DNA of 64,000 nucleotides, taken from Chryseobacterium edaphi. GTDB lineage: Bacteria > Bacteroidota > Bacteroidia > Flavobacteriales > Weeksellaceae. The translations under genes were made by a program, and so were the position numbers. The stretch lies in assembly GCF_025628985.1 (NCBI RefSeq), contig NZ_JAOTEM010000001.1, positions 1,488,001 through 1,552,000 on the forward strand. The letters are read 5' to 3'. Of the stretch, positions 26,560 through 35,850 are shown one piece after another (position 1 is the first letter of the stretch; the number at the start of each line of letters is the position of its first letter). The notes under the pieces are model-generated. The model worked only from the letters and a program-made list of their open reading frames with translations, searched no databases and had not been told where the DNA came from.

Positions 26560-27750
26560 TTAAATATGTGCTTTCCTTAATTTCGTAATACTCAAAATAA
26601 TCAATCCTAAAATTCCCAAAACAAAATATCCTTCTGCAACTTCAAGCTGAATTTCGGGTTTAATTAATGCTACAATTCCATAACTGATCGCTGAAGTGAT
26701 AATGAAAGCTACTCCTCCTGTCAAACCTCCTGCAATACCTGCAGAATCGGGAAATCTCCCGATGCAGTAGGCAAAATAATTATTAAAGATAAATCCTGCC
26801 GTCACATGAATAACAAATGCAAATGCGACCAGAGTAAAAATATTATTCAGGTAAAATGAACAAAAAATCATCGCTACAATTAAAAATATCTGAATAAAAT
26901 TCGCATTTCTGATTTTTGGAAGAAATGCTTTTTTAATTAAAGCTTTTCCTAAAAAACCTCCTGTCATCCAGGCAAAACCGAGAATTAATGAAACATATCC
27001 TGCAACAACTTCGGAATAGCCCATTTTGTGTTCGATGATAAAAGCTCCACAAAGATTAAAGAAAATCACCATCGCATAACTTACCCCACACATAAGCATT
27101 CCGTAGAAAAAATCTTTGGTTCTGAACATCAGATCATATTCTTTGAGCACATAATTGAAATTAAAAGGCTTCTGTAATTTTAAAGTTTCACCGGAAAAAA
27201 TCAATTCGAGAATAAGTAAAATCAAACTGTACCATGCCAAAACATAGAAATTAGACTGCCATCCAAATAATTTCTGAAGATAACCGCCAATAAAAGGCGC
27301 AATGATCGGACCTACAGACCAAACAATGGTCATGATACTCAGATAATGCTTTCGTTTTTCACCTTCGTAAACATCGACAAAAAATGCCCTTTTCGAGACG
27401 ACCGCAAATCCTGACAAAATCCCCTGCAAAACACGCATGGCATAAATTACATAAATATCTTTCGTTAAAGCAGTAATCAGAAAACTAACCACAAATAAAG
27501 CCAGAGAAACCGCAGAAACTCTGAACCTTCCAAATGAGTCGACAATACTTCCCGCAAAAAACTGGGTAAGACCATAACTGATTAAAAATATAGAAAGTGT
27601 AAGCTGAATACTACTTTCCGGCTGATGAAGTTCGGTAGCCATACTCGGCATCGATGGAAGATAAATATCTGTTGCCAAACCCGACATCGGAATTACGGCA
27701 AAAGCCAATATCGTAGCAATAAACTGATTTTTCGATTGAAGAATTTTCAT
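26560..27750 (-). CDS. MFS multidrug transporter, Bcr/CflA type
   Basis: 396 residues with about 12 transmembrane helices. The N-terminal motif TDIYLPSMPSMATELH (about 27-42) and LTLSIFLISYGLTQFFAGSI followed by DSFGRFRV are typical of the Bcr/CflA drug-resistance branch (DHA1). RVLQGILSGFAVVSKRAFFVD corresponds to motif C/A regions. It is a proton-driven exporter of the inner membrane; substrate unknown. It has a -7 match (CAAAGGTA, minus-strand TACCTTTG) at 27791-27798. The start ATG 27750 precedes the first helix. Confidence 0.9.
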   Translation of the reverse strand: MKILQSKNQFIATILAFAVIPMSGLATDIYLPSMPSMATELHQPESSIQLTLSIFLISYGLTQFFAGSIVDSFGRFRVSAVSLALFVVSFLITALTKDIYVIYAMRVLQGILSGFAVVSKRAFFVDVYEGEKRKHYLSIMTIVWSVGPIIAPFIGGYLQKLFGWQSNFYVLAWYSLILLILELIFSGETLKLQKPFNFNYVLKEYDLMFRTKDFFYGMLMCGVSYAMVIFFNLCGAFIIEHKMGYSEVVAGYVSLILGFAWMTGGFLGKALIKKAFLPKIRNANFIQIFLIVAMIFCSFYLNNIFTLVAFAFVIHVTAGFIFNNYFAYCIGRFPDSAGIAGGLTGGVAFIITSAISYGIVALIKPEIQLEVAEGYFVLGILGLIILSITKLRKAHI

Positions 27751-27825
27751 GGTAAGTATGCCAATTCGTTTCGGCTAATATTAAACTCCACAAAGGTAAA
27801 ATGATAACTTAACATAAAAAAACAA

Positions 27826-27853
27826 AAATGACTGAACTTTCGAACAGTCATTT
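27826..27853 (-). terminator. rho-independent terminator
   Basis: Minus strand ATGACTG and CAGTCAT arms, then TTTTTGTTTTTTT. It ends the small secreted gene at 27884. Confidence 0.75.
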
Positions 27854-27883
27854 CATTTTGAAAATATTTATATTGATACCGAT

Positions 27884-28312
27884 TTATTTGTTTTTGTGGG
27901 CTTTACCGTTGTTTGATTTGTAAGATTTCGCTTTTTTATCCATGTGCTTGTATCTTTTATCATTGTTTTTGTTACTGTTGTAGACTGCCACAGGATTTTT
28001 TCCTTTGTAATATTTAGTTTTAAATTTTACATATTTATCACGACCCATAATTCTCTCCAGTTCAGCATAACGATCTGTTGACCATCTGTCCGGATTATTT
28101 GCGTATGCTCTATTCCATCCGTCATAATTATCATATCTATTGTTCAGAGAATTAATTTGGTTGGCTTGTGTTGTTGAAAGTAGTAAATCAGAAACTACTG
28201 TCTGCCAATTTACATCGGTCACGCTTCTTCTATAATCATCATAATAAGCTGACTGCGCATATCCCAAACTAAAAGTTCCAAGGAATAACGCTGTTAATAA
28301 TATTTTTTTCAT
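27884..28312 (-). CDS. small secreted basic protein of unknown function
   Basis: 142 residues if started at ATG 28312; an upstream ATG at 28321 adds three residues. Signal peptide KKILLTALFLGTFSLGYAQ. The mature protein is rich in Tyr, Asn and Asp in the middle (SLNNRYDNYDGWNRAYANNP) and strongly Lys-rich at the end (KKAKSYKSNNGKAHKNK). The middle segment resembles small periplasmic helical proteins. No family is recognised. Confidence 0.7.
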   Translation of the reverse strand: MKKILLTALFLGTFSLGYAQSAYYDDYRRSVTDVNWQTVVSDLLLSTTQANQINSLNNRYDNYDGWNRAYANNPDRWSTDRYAELERIMGRDKYVKFKTKYYKGKNPVAVYNSNKNNDKRYKHMDKKAKSYKSNNGKAHKNK

Positions 28313-28590
28313 TTTAATCAATTTTAAATTGTTTACAGTTATAATGTCAATATAGATGCCAAATCAAAAACCGATGCTCACAAAGTTTGTTAAAACAATT
28401 ACTAAATATTTAATATTAAAAATATTTCACAAAATTTCATACAATTATTTTAAAATTATTAAATACTTGAGAGACAAATATTGTATGATACTTATTAATT
28501 TTAAATAAATATAAATTACGCTAAGATTGATAAAACAGTCTTTTCATAAAATATTAATTTGTAATTTTAAAGAAGAGTTTCACCAACAAC

Positions 28591-28887
28591 ATGAAAATTA
28601 TGGAAAATATAAAATTTGAAATTACACCTTACCAAGATGAATTACAGCTTTTAATAGACGATAAAAAAGTCGGTTATATGTCAATTGCAGTTGACGGTCG
28701 GTTGATGAATGTCTATTACACCAAAATTGATGAAGATCTTGAAGGTCACGGATATGCCAAAATGCTTTTAGATGAACTAGTACGTTTTGCTGAAGAAAAA
28801 GACTTAATGATCGATCCAGAATGTGATTTTGTTCGTCAGCAATTAGAAAACCACCCGAAAAGATACCGAGGAATCTGGCATGACTAA
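28591..28887 (+). CDS. GNAT-like acetyltransferase, NATD1/YidJ type
   Basis: 98 residues, the short single-domain GNAT form. It shows the VDGRLMNVYYTKIDEDLEGH strand-turn and the acetyl-CoA loop GHGYAKMLLDELVRFA (related to G-x-G-x-A), and ends PECDFVRQQLENHPKRYRG. Catalytic activity is known for few members, and the substrate is unknown. The start could be ATG 28591 or ATG 28600. Upstream 28322-28590 is AT-rich and contains no recognisable element. Confidence 0.82.
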   Translation: MKIMENIKFEITPYQDELQLLIDDKKVGYMSIAVDGRLMNVYYTKIDEDLEGHGYAKMLLDELVRFAEEKDLMIDPECDFVRQQLENHPKRYRGIWHD

Positions 28888-28888
28888 A

Positions 28889-29983
28889 TCAATCCTGCCA
28901 CCAAACCTGAAACTGATTATCTTTTTTATTTAAATCTAAAACCTCACCGATTTTCGGAGTGAGAATATGCAGATTTTTTTCTTTTCCTAAAGTTGTCACT
29001 TTTTTTAAAGGCTCATTCCAAGGATGAAGAGCCAAGGCAAATTTCCCAGAATGAACGGGAATAATATTTTTCGCCTGAATATCTAAACTCGCCTGAACAA
29101 CATCTTCCGGCAATGCGTGAATGTATTTCCAGGCTGCATTGTACTGTCCGTTTTCCATGATGGCGTAATCGAAAGGTCCGTATTTTTCGCCAATCATTTT
29201 AAAGTGCGTATCATAACCGCTGTCACCTCCTAAAAACAATTTCTTGGTCGGAGTTTCCAAAACATAGGAAGTCCAGAGTGTATTATTTCTGTGCAGTTTT
29301 CTTCCTGAGAAATGTCTTGCAGGAGTATAAGTTATTTTAATATTATTTTTAAGTTTAAGAGAAGCGCCCCACTCTTCTTCCAACAGCTGGTTTTCGTTAT
29401 AGCCCCATCTTTCAAAATGAGCTCCGACTCCTAAAGGCATGATTACTTTTTCAACTTTTGAGCGAATAGCATTAACGGTGGGATAATCTAAGTGGTCATA
29501 ATGATCATGTGTAATCACCAAATAATCAATATTCGGAATATCTTCAGGTTTAAAAAGATCTGCACCCGCAAAAGCTTTATTAAAAAACTTAAATGGCGAA
29601 CCGTAACTACTCAAAACAGGATCAATCAAAAAAGAAACACCAGCGATTTGTATATAATAGGAAGAATGCCCCATCCAGATAAAAACGTCCTCATTTTTCG
29701 GAAGATTCTTTAAATCAGTATGAATTGCAGGAACGTTGTGATGAGGTTTTAAAAAAGGATCTTTCTTTTTAAAAAAGAAGTCATACATTACTTTCGACAT
29801 ACTGTAACCTTCTGCTAAAGATGGTGTATAACTCAGATTCTGAAACTGCTTATTTTTGTAATGTTCGGATTTCAACATTCTTTCCAGACGTTTTCCTCTT
29901 GGTTCTGCACCAAAAACCTTTTGTGACATTACAATAAATGTTATTGCAATAATAAGCGCTATGATGATGATTAAATAGATCAT
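28889..29983 (-). CDS. membrane-anchored MBL-fold metallo-hydrolase (NAPE-PLD-like)
   Basis: 364 residues. An N-terminal membrane helix (LIIIIALIIAITFIVM) is followed by an MBL domain. The metal site HDHYDHLDYP is at about residues 159-168, with a further His in the ARHFSGRKLHRNN segment, Asp in FLGGDSGYDTHF, and His in PVHSGKFALALHPWNEP. The layout matches the NAPE-hydrolysing phospholipase D-like branch of bacterial MBL proteins, often lipid-related. A TACATTTG -7 element (minus strand) lies at 30005-30012. Confidence 0.88.
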   Translation of the reverse strand: MIYLIIIIALIIAITFIVMSQKVFGAEPRGKRLERMLKSEHYKNKQFQNLSYTPSLAEGYSMSKVMYDFFFKKKDPFLKPHHNVPAIHTDLKNLPKNEDVFIWMGHSSYYIQIAGVSFLIDPVLSSYGSPFKFFNKAFAGADLFKPEDIPNIDYLVITHDHYDHLDYPTVNAIRSKVEKVIMPLGVGAHFERWGYNENQLLEEEWGASLKLKNNIKITYTPARHFSGRKLHRNNTLWTSYVLETPTKKLFLGGDSGYDTHFKMIGEKYGPFDYAIMENGQYNAAWKYIHALPEDVVQASLDIQAKNIIPVHSGKFALALHPWNEPLKKVTTLGKEKNLHILTPKIGEVLDLNKKDNQFQVWWQD

Positions 29984-30133
29984 TTTTTAATTTAATATAA
30001 GCTTCAAATGTATAACTTTCCACACATTTTCATGCTGTCGGATTCTATTATGACGATCAGGAATAAATTTTACTTTTTTTTAATGAAATTATCTGAAACT
30101 TTTTAAATTTAATCTTTAAAAAAACTAATCTCA

Positions 30134-31681
30134 TTGAAACATTTTCTATATTCCCTTTCTATACTTGTTTTTGCTTCATGTGCCTCAATAAATAAAGACA
30201 ATAAACACACGCAATCGACCATCACACCCGAAAAATTGCATCAGGATGTTGATTTTGCTTACCAAAAACTTCAGGAAATGCATCCTAAACTCAATTGGTA
30301 CATTTCAAAACAGGAACTTGATTTCAAATTTGACAGTCTGAAAAAAACGATTAATAAACCGCTCACTCCGGTTCAGTTTTATTTTAAACTTCAACCCGTC
30401 ATTGCGAAAATCCGTGAGGGACATTTGGCATTGAGAATTCCGGCCAAAAAATTTAACAGAAAAGAAATTAAAGTTTTAAAAAATAAAAAAGGTCTTTTCG
30501 GACGATTTGAATATTTTGTTGAAGAAGATCACTTGTACATTGTAGAAAACAAAGATTCTGTAGAGAATATAAAACCGGGAACTGAAATTGTCAGCATCAA
30601 TGAAATTCCGGTTTCTGATTATCTTAAAAAATACCGGGAATTAATCAGCAGCGACGGTTACAATACGACGTTTCAGGATTATTATCTCAAAGATGTTTTC
30701 TTCAACTTCTATGTAGCCGAAAAAGGAATCATGGACAGCGCAAAAGTAGAAACACTTTACAATAATGAAAGAAAAATTGTACATCTGAAAAGAGAATCTA
30801 AGAACGAAGAAGAATTAGAAAAAGATAAACTTGAAAAAAAGCGAACCGAAGAAAAGAAAGTCAATGATTATGATGCTTCTACGAGCTCTTACAACAGAAA
30901 TTTTAAATTTTTAGTAAAAGACAGCACAGTTGTTTATATGAAAATTCAGAGTTTTTCAAGAAGTTTTTCTGATCGTTTTTACAAAGAATCTTTTGCCAAA
31001 ATAAAAAATGCAAACTCTCACTATCTGATTATTGATATCAGAAATAATTACGGCGGATCGCTCTTTGAAATCAATCAACTGTATTCTTACCTCGCTCCTG
31101 AACCATTTGTTTTGATTAAACCGTCTCAGTTAACCTCTAGAATTACACCTTTAAGAACCAATTATTTCAGAAAGTCAAATCCGTTGCAAACTACGATAAA
31201 AGGTTTGCTTTACCCCGGATATTTTTTCTCACAGGCATTCAGTGTTTACAAAGGAAAAGATGGAATTGCCTATTATAAAATGAAAGAAAACAAACTTACA
31301 AAACCCAAGAAAGATGCGTTCAAAGGAAAGGTTTATGTCTTAATCAATGGCGGAAGTTTTTCGGCTTCATCAATAATTTCATCTAAATTAAAATATGACA
31401 AACGAGTGACATTAGTTGGCGAAGAAACTGGTGGCGCAAACGACGGAACAGTTGCCGGATTTTACTCTTATCAAAAACTCCCGAATTCAAAAATAGATTT
31501 ACCAATTGGTTTGCTGCTCATTCAACCCAATATTGATTTTACTAATACCCAAAAAGGTGTTGTTCCTGACTTTGAAGTTCATCAGACGATGCAGGATATT
31601 ATTAACAAAAAAGATGTACAATTGGATTGGGTAAAAGATGAAATTGCTAAAGAGAAAAATTGGGGAGAAATGATTGACTAA
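30134..31681 (+). CDS. S41-family peptidase, lipoprotein
   Basis: 515 residues from a TTG at 30134, directly before KHFLYSLSILVFASCAS. The LVFASC lipobox makes it a probable outer- or inner-membrane lipoprotein. Residues about 40-110 form an N-terminal helical region, about 115-230 a PDZ-like region with a charged EK-rich linker, and about 260-480 the tail-specific protease core. LIIDIRNNYGGSLFEINQLY and LINGGSFSASSIISSKLK (catalytic Ser in GSFSAS) and GEETGGANDG are visible. It overlaps the next gene by one base (TAATG), so the two are translationally coupled. Confidence 0.88.
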   Translation: MKHFLYSLSILVFASCASINKDNKHTQSTITPEKLHQDVDFAYQKLQEMHPKLNWYISKQELDFKFDSLKKTINKPLTPVQFYFKLQPVIAKIREGHLALRIPAKKFNRKEIKVLKNKKGLFGRFEYFVEEDHLYIVENKDSVENIKPGTEIVSINEIPVSDYLKKYRELISSDGYNTTFQDYYLKDVFFNFYVAEKGIMDSAKVETLYNNERKIVHLKRESKNEEELEKDKLEKKRTEEKKVNDYDASTSSYNRNFKFLVKDSTVVYMKIQSFSRSFSDRFYKESFAKIKNANSHYLIIDIRNNYGGSLFEINQLYSYLAPEPFVLIKPSQLTSRITPLRTNYFRKSNPLQTTIKGLLYPGYFFSQAFSVYKGKDGIAYYKMKENKLTKPKKDAFKGKVYVLINGGSFSASSIISSKLKYDKRVTLVGEETGGANDGTVAGFYSYQKLPNSKIDLPIGLLLIQPNIDFTNTQKGVVPDFEVHQTMQDIINKKDVQLDWVKDEIAKEKNWGEMID

Positions 31682-32241
31682 TGAGAAATTTATTGAAATA
31701 TTTAAAAATAATTATTGTTTTAATTATTACTTGGTTTCTGGTTCATTCTTTTTATATCATTATTGACGGATTTTCTGATGATGGAGAAAAAGCCGATGTT
31801 GCTTTAATTTTAGGAAGCAAAGTAAATGAAGACGGAACATTATCCGAAAGGCTCGAAAAGCGATTAGAAACCGGAATTGAGCTTTACAAAAAGCATCGCA
31901 TTCAGAAAATAATTGTAAGCGGGGGTTTGGGAAAAGAAGGCTTTTATGAAGGTGATAAAATGAAAGATGTTTTGGTTGAAAAAGGCATTCCTGAACGTAT
32001 AATTATAGTTGATAATTTGGGAAACAACACAAGATTAAGTGTCAACAATACTTTAAAATTGAAAGATTCTTTGCACTTTAAAAGCTTGATTGTTGTCTCT
32101 CAATATTTCCATGTAACAAGAACTAAAAAACTTTTTAAAGATCATGGTTTTATGAATGTAAGCAGTGCAAGTCCGAAATATTTTGAATGGCGAGATTTAT
32201 ATTCTATTTTGAGAGAATTTCCGGCATATTATACACAGTAA
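31681..32241 (+). CDS. YdcF/SanA-like (DUF218) membrane protein
   Basis: 186 residues. An N-terminal membrane helix (IIVLIITWFLVHSFYII) is followed by a Rossmann-like DUF218 domain: ADVALILGSKVNEDGTLSER, KIIVSGGLGKEGFYEGD, NTRLSVNNTLKL and VVSQYFHVTRTKKLF. Family members (ElyC, SanA) affect envelope or lipid-carrier metabolism; the exact role here is unknown. It is coupled to the S41 protease by the TAATG overlap. Confidence 0.86.
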   Translation: MRNLLKYLKIIIVLIITWFLVHSFYIIIDGFSDDGEKADVALILGSKVNEDGTLSERLEKRLETGIELYKKHRIQKIIVSGGLGKEGFYEGDKMKDVLVEKGIPERIIIVDNLGNNTRLSVNNTLKLKDSLHFKSLIVVSQYFHVTRTKKLFKDHGFMNVSSASPKYFEWRDLYSILREFPAYYTQ

Positions 32242-32309
32242 TTGTAGAAAGTCTGCAAAACTTGTTTCCCCCCTATCCTTGAAGTAAGACAAGTTTCGCA
32301 GATTTAAAT

Positions 32310-32909
32310 TTATTTTTTAAGTTCAGTCAAAAGATTCTCAATCTGCTTTACATATTTCCCATAAAATATTCTGTACCAATATTTCCCGAGTAAAAAAAGT
32401 CCGAAAAGTCCCACGGCGAGCATAGAAATAATGGTCGTTGCAACCTGCAGATCAGTTAATGGAGTACGGTGAGGAATAAATTCGATCACAATAATCAGTT
32501 CGCATACTAAAAACGGCACAAATGAAAGCATAAATGACAGATAATACTGTTTATTCAAATCAAATTGATACATCAAATCCTTCAGAGAGTCATACGTTTT
32601 CATCATCGGGCTGCTTATGTCTTTATACAGTTTAAAAAACTTACTGAAGAAAAAAGATATAACAATTACCATTGAAAAAAGTAGTACCGTCAGATAAAAT
32701 TTAAACTTAAAAGGAGCTTCCGGAACCGGAATCCATACGACAGCAAAACCGAAGATTAAAATCCCTACCGTTGACCAGAATTCCATTCGCATATTTCTTC
32801 TGATTTTCTCTAGCGGAAGATTGATCTTGTTATTTTGTTCGATGCTGATTTCGGGTGTCTCGTCTGAAACATCTTCATTCCATGTATTTTTAAGGTCATC
32901 TATATTCAT
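32310..32909 (-). CDS. membrane protein downstream of ECF sigma factor, probable regulatory partner
   Basis: 199 residues from ATG 32909 (NIDDLKNTWNED); the longer ATG 32969 adds 20 residues that do not look conserved. The N-terminal cytoplasmic segment (about 1-50) is followed by four probable membrane helices: about 57-77, 82-100, 125-147, 162-185. The LKNTWN(E/Q)D-type N-terminus is typical of flavobacterial proteins encoded next to ECF sigma factors. It probably acts as an anti-sigma-like membrane partner of the factor at 32986-33480; this is inferred from position. Confidence 0.7.
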   Translation of the reverse strand: MNIDDLKNTWNEDVSDETPEISIEQNNKINLPLEKIRRNMRMEFWSTVGILIFGFAVVWIPVPEAPFKFKFYLTVLLFSMVIVISFFFSKFFKLYKDISSPMMKTYDSLKDLMYQFDLNKQYYLSFMLSFVPFLVCELIIVIEFIPHRTPLTDLQVATTIISMLAVGLFGLFLLGKYWYRIFYGKYVKQIENLLTELKK

Positions 32910-32985
32910 AATGTTTTGTTTTATAAATTCTTGGCTGGTTGTTGGGACATTGAAGTCTTCCAGCTTCAAACTTCGGGCTTCCAGC

Positions 32986-33480
32986 TTATTTATTATTTAA
33001 AATATCTTTCAGTTTGTTTTTGGCGCGGTTCATTTTCACACGCACATTTCCTTCTGAGATTCCCATTTGATCGGCTATTTCCCTTCCTGAGAAATCTTCC
33101 AGATAGTAGAAGATAAAAGCTTTATCGATGGGATTTAATTGATTAATCGCTTTGTACATGGCAGAAAGTTTTTCTTCCTTTTCGTGATCGTATTCATCCT
33201 CAATGATTTTATATTCTGTAAAATCTTCATTTCCAATGAAACTTCTTTTCTTTTCAGATTTTAAAAAGACGATTGCTGTATTCAGTGCGATTCTGTACAG
33301 CCATGTTGAAAATTCACTCTCACCTCTGAAACCTGAATATGCTTTCCAAACCTGATATGTGATCTCCTGAAAAAGATCGTCACGGTCGTCCTTATCATCC
33401 ATATACATTTTAGAAATCTTAAAAATGATTCCTTTATGTTTTTCGATCTTATGTAAAAATTCCTGTTCTAATGAGGTCAT
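32986..33480 (-). CDS. ECF-type RNA polymerase sigma factor
   Basis: 164 residues from ATG 33480; a TTG at 33489 would add three. Region 2 is DKDDRDDLFQEITYQVWKAY with SEFSTWLYRIALNTAIVFLK (about 25-80). Region 4 is NPIDKAFIFYYLEDFSGREI with DQMGISEGNVRVKMNRAKNK (about 110-160). The linker is acidic (EYKIIEDEYDHEKEEK). It is followed 76 bases later by its membrane partner. A distinct paralogue lies at 4899-5477. Confidence 0.92.
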   Translation of the reverse strand: MTSLEQEFLHKIEKHKGIIFKISKMYMDDKDDRDDLFQEITYQVWKAYSGFRGESEFSTWLYRIALNTAIVFLKSEKKRSFIGNEDFTEYKIIEDEYDHEKEEKLSAMYKAINQLNPIDKAFIFYYLEDFSGREIADQMGISEGNVRVKMNRAKNKLKDILNNK

Positions 33481-33489
33481 GGCTTTCAA

Positions 33490-33886
33490 CTCTATGGAGT
33501 TAGTAGTGGTTTGAAATAAATGTTACAACTTTTTTCAAATTAAATTAAAGTAAATAATTTATTTGCTATCATCACCCTTGTCAAGGCTAATATTCACAAT
33601 GCAAATAACCTTCGCAAGGTTTTGCGCAACTATCTTAAAATTGAAACTCAGACTTCAAAACATTGTGTTTCTTTAATAAGTTTACGCCTTTGTTTATCTT
33701 AAAAAAACATGAGCATTAAAAAAACTTTGTCTAACCTTGCGATTAAACGCTTTCAAAAGTCAACCTCAACTCAGCTTTTGTTAAAAATTTATTAAATCAA
33801 TAAAAAACACATACCACATCTATATTTCACACTTCTGGTGGCGCAAAATTTGTGTTTACAAAATCACATCACAAAAAAATATCAAT
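33490..33886. repeat. intergenic region with degenerate CCTTGCGA-type repeats
   Basis: Two related words (CCTTCGCAAGGTTTTGCGCAA near 33608 in shorter form, and AACCTTGCGATTAAACGCTT near 33732) are the kind of dispersed repeat common in this genus. A 28-codon frame (33710-33796) overlaps the second word and is not credible as a gene. No RNA structure was recognised. Confidence 0.45.
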
Positions 33887-34714
33887 ATGCCTTACATTAC
33901 AAAACAAGACAGCAAAAATTTTGAACTTTATTATGAAGACTTCGGTACAGGACAACCGATTATTTTAATTCACGGTTGGCCATTGAGTGGTAAGTCTTGG
34001 GAACTTCAGGTTCCTGTTCTTCTGGAATTGGGTTACCGTGTGATCACTTATGACAGAAGAGGTTTCGGAAATTCCGCACCAACGCTTGACGGATATGATT
34101 ATAACGGACTAACTGCCGATCTTCATGAGATAATCACACAATTAGAACTTAAAAATGTCATCCTTTTCGGATTCTCAATGGGTGGCGGTGAAGTAGTAAG
34201 ATACTTAACCAATTACGGTACTGAAAACGTAGATAAAATTGCGCTTATTTCTTCGATCATTCCTATCGTAAAACAGAAAGAAGATAATCCTGACGGAGTT
34301 CCTGAAGCAGATTTAAATGAAATCATGGACAATCTGAAAAAAGACAGAGTAACTTTCTTAGAAACTTTCCACAAAAACTTTTATAATTACGGATTATTGT
34401 CACAAACAGTTAGTCAGGCACAACTGAATTACGATTGGAGCATCGCGTCATGCGCCTCTCCTATTGCAACAATAAAATGTGCTGAAAGCTGGGCAAACAC
34501 AGATTTCCGTCCCGAACTACAGAATGTAACGGTGAAAACATTAATTGTACATGGTGACGATGACAAGGTAGTACCTATCGCAACTTCAGGAAAGCAAGCT
34601 GCACAGGGAATTCCTGACAATGATTTTATTGTCATTGAAGGTGCTCCACACGGATTAAATGTGACGCATGCAGATAAATTAAACAATGTTTTGGTTCAGT
34701 TTTTAACTACTTAA
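33887..34714 (+). CDS. alpha/beta-hydrolase, non-heme chloroperoxidase-like
   Basis: 275 residues. The oxyanion-hole motif is HGWPLSGKSW (about 29-38), and the nucleophile elbow is GFSMGGGEVVRYL with Ser at about 98. The acid is Asp in VHGDDDKVVP (about 228), and the catalytic His lies in GAPHGLNVTHADK (about 253). This matches the cofactor-free haloperoxidase/esterase branch (PlrX, Cpo-type). Substrate unknown. It is monocistronic with a strong convergent terminator. Confidence 0.92.
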   Translation: MPYITKQDSKNFELYYEDFGTGQPIILIHGWPLSGKSWELQVPVLLELGYRVITYDRRGFGNSAPTLDGYDYNGLTADLHEIITQLELKNVILFGFSMGGGEVVRYLTNYGTENVDKIALISSIIPIVKQKEDNPDGVPEADLNEIMDNLKKDRVTFLETFHKNFYNYGLLSQTVSQAQLNYDWSIASCASPIATIKCAESWANTDFRPELQNVTVKTLIVHGDDDKVVPIATSGKQAAQGIPDNDFIVIEGAPHGLNVTHADKLNNVLVQFLTT

Positions 34715-34733
34715 TACTTTACTCTTACTATAG

Positions 34734-34768
34734 AACTCGGGCTGCTTTTTTTTTAGGCAGCCCGAGTT
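34734..34768. terminator. bidirectional terminator
   Basis: AACTCGGGCTGC and GCAGCCCGAGTT arms around a T-rich loop, with T tracts on both sides, between convergent genes. Confidence 0.9.
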
Positions 34769-34770
34769 TT

Positions 34771-35475
34771 TTATGGCTTATCTGAAGGAGTTGTAAGTCT
34801 CGTCAGTGTTGAATTTTTCGCTGCCTTCACCAACTCGTTAAGATCCGCATAGAAAACTTCCCATCCTGCAATATCCTTCAAAGCAGTGACAAAATTGAGG
34901 TAAGACTTTAAAGTTTTCTCAAGATGTTTGCGAATTCCGGATGCGCTTTTCATCTGTCTTAAGTCGGCATTCGCTCCTGCCTGCTCTGCAAATAGAGATT
35001 CGAAAGCATCGTGTTTCGTTTTCATTTCTGTGAAAGCAGTTCCTAAAGAAAGCACAGCGATTTTCTGCACATTTTCGGGAAGTTCTAAATCTGCGATCAG
35101 CTTTTTCATCTGAGCAGTTTGAGAAGAATAACTGAGACGGTCAAGATCAAGTACGTAGTTTTTAAAAACCTGATACAGATCTTCTGCCAACTGATAATTT
35201 GCCGCCGATGGAAGTTTGCGATAGCCATTCAGAAAAGCTTTCAGATTACCATATGCCAAATCTCTTTCGCCATCAGCTTCAGCTACATTCTTTCCTTTTC
35301 CGCTGTAGATCTGCTTTGCGTAGACGAGATCATAGTCTGCATACGAGTTCTCCAAAACTCCCAAAAGCGGATGATTGGTGATGACGGGATATTTCCCCGA
35401 TTGGGAAGTTGAAATAATTCTTTGCACTAAAGTCGCCAGGTCTTTGGTCGTCAATTCTGTTAATGCGATTTTCAT
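34771..35475 (-). CDS. DUF6261-type protein, copy 1
   Basis: 234 residues, mainly helical, without signal peptide or membrane segments. It is a close paralogue of 43053-43751. Shared blocks are RLSYSSQTAQMKKLI (here about 117-131), TKDLATL, NHPL, KQIYSGKGK, LKAFLNGYRKL and ELVKAAKNS. This set matches my recollection of DUF6261, known mainly from Bacteroidota in several copies per genome; no function is established. The start ATG 35475 is preceded by a full promoter, and farther upstream by a ladder of imperfect palindromes. Both copies have this arrangement, so the DNA upstream is probably part of the functional unit. Confidence 0.8.
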   Translation of the reverse strand: MKIALTELTTKDLATLVQRIISTSQSGKYPVITNHPLLGVLENSYADYDLVYAKQIYSGKGKNVAEADGERDLAYGNLKAFLNGYRKLPSAANYQLAEDLYQVFKNYVLDLDRLSYSSQTAQMKKLIADLELPENVQKIAVLSLGTAFTEMKTKHDAFESLFAEQAGANADLRQMKSASGIRKHLEKTLKSYLNFVTALKDIAGWEVFYADLNELVKAAKNSTLTRLTTPSDKP

Positions 35476-35522
35476 ACGATCATTGTGTTTTTAGTTAATA
35501 TTTTACTTTTAATTCACTCATT

Positions 35523-35552
35523 CAAATATATAAAAAAGTTGTTTTGTTACAA
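35523..35552 (-). promoter_or_regulatory. predicted promoter of DUF6261 copy 1
   Basis: Minus strand: TTG (35550-35552), 19 bases, TATATTTG (35523-35530). The same -7 word TATATTTG lies at nearly the same distance (45-48 bases) from the start codon of copy 2. Confidence 0.6.
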
Positions 35553-35568
35553 ATACCCGTAAAACAAA

Positions 35569-35716
35569 CCTCCCGACTTCTCGTGAGATTACCCGCAAGT
35601 TGCAGGAGACCTCCCGACATCTCGGGAAGTCACAAACATTATTGTTTTAAACCAACCGAGTGGTCGGGAAGTCGCAAACAATGTTGTTTGTAACCTCCGG
35701 AGGAGTTGTGGAGGTT
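35569..35716. repeat. ladder of 20-22 bp imperfect palindromes upstream of DUF6261 copy 1
   Basis: Seven consecutive units can be cut at 35569, 35591, 35611, 35631, 35653, 35673 and 35695. Examples are CTCCCGACATCTCGGGAAGT (35611-35630), and CAAACAATGTTGTTTG inside 35673-35694. Each unit is roughly self-complementary, but neighbouring units have different arm sequences. Three consecutive units (35591-35652) align with 43864-43925 upstream of copy 2. It lies beyond the predicted promoter, so it would not be part of the DUF6261 mRNA. Confidence 0.75.
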
Positions 35717-35850
35717 GCAGATGGGGTTAATTGGGGATTTTTATTTTTGGGATTATGCAAAAACATTTTTAAGAATGGATTGAGTTAGGTATATTTAGAA
35801 ATTATTTAGCATTAACACATTGTAATAAAACGAATGCTACTAATAATGTC

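Noticed and set aside
33710..33796. 28-codon frame as a small gene
   Set aside because: It overlaps a dispersed repeat word and shows no signal or domain.
35569..35716. Palindrome ladder as a CRISPR array
   Set aside because: There are no identical repeats separated by unique spacers; each unit differs in its arms, units abut directly, and no cas gene is in the window.
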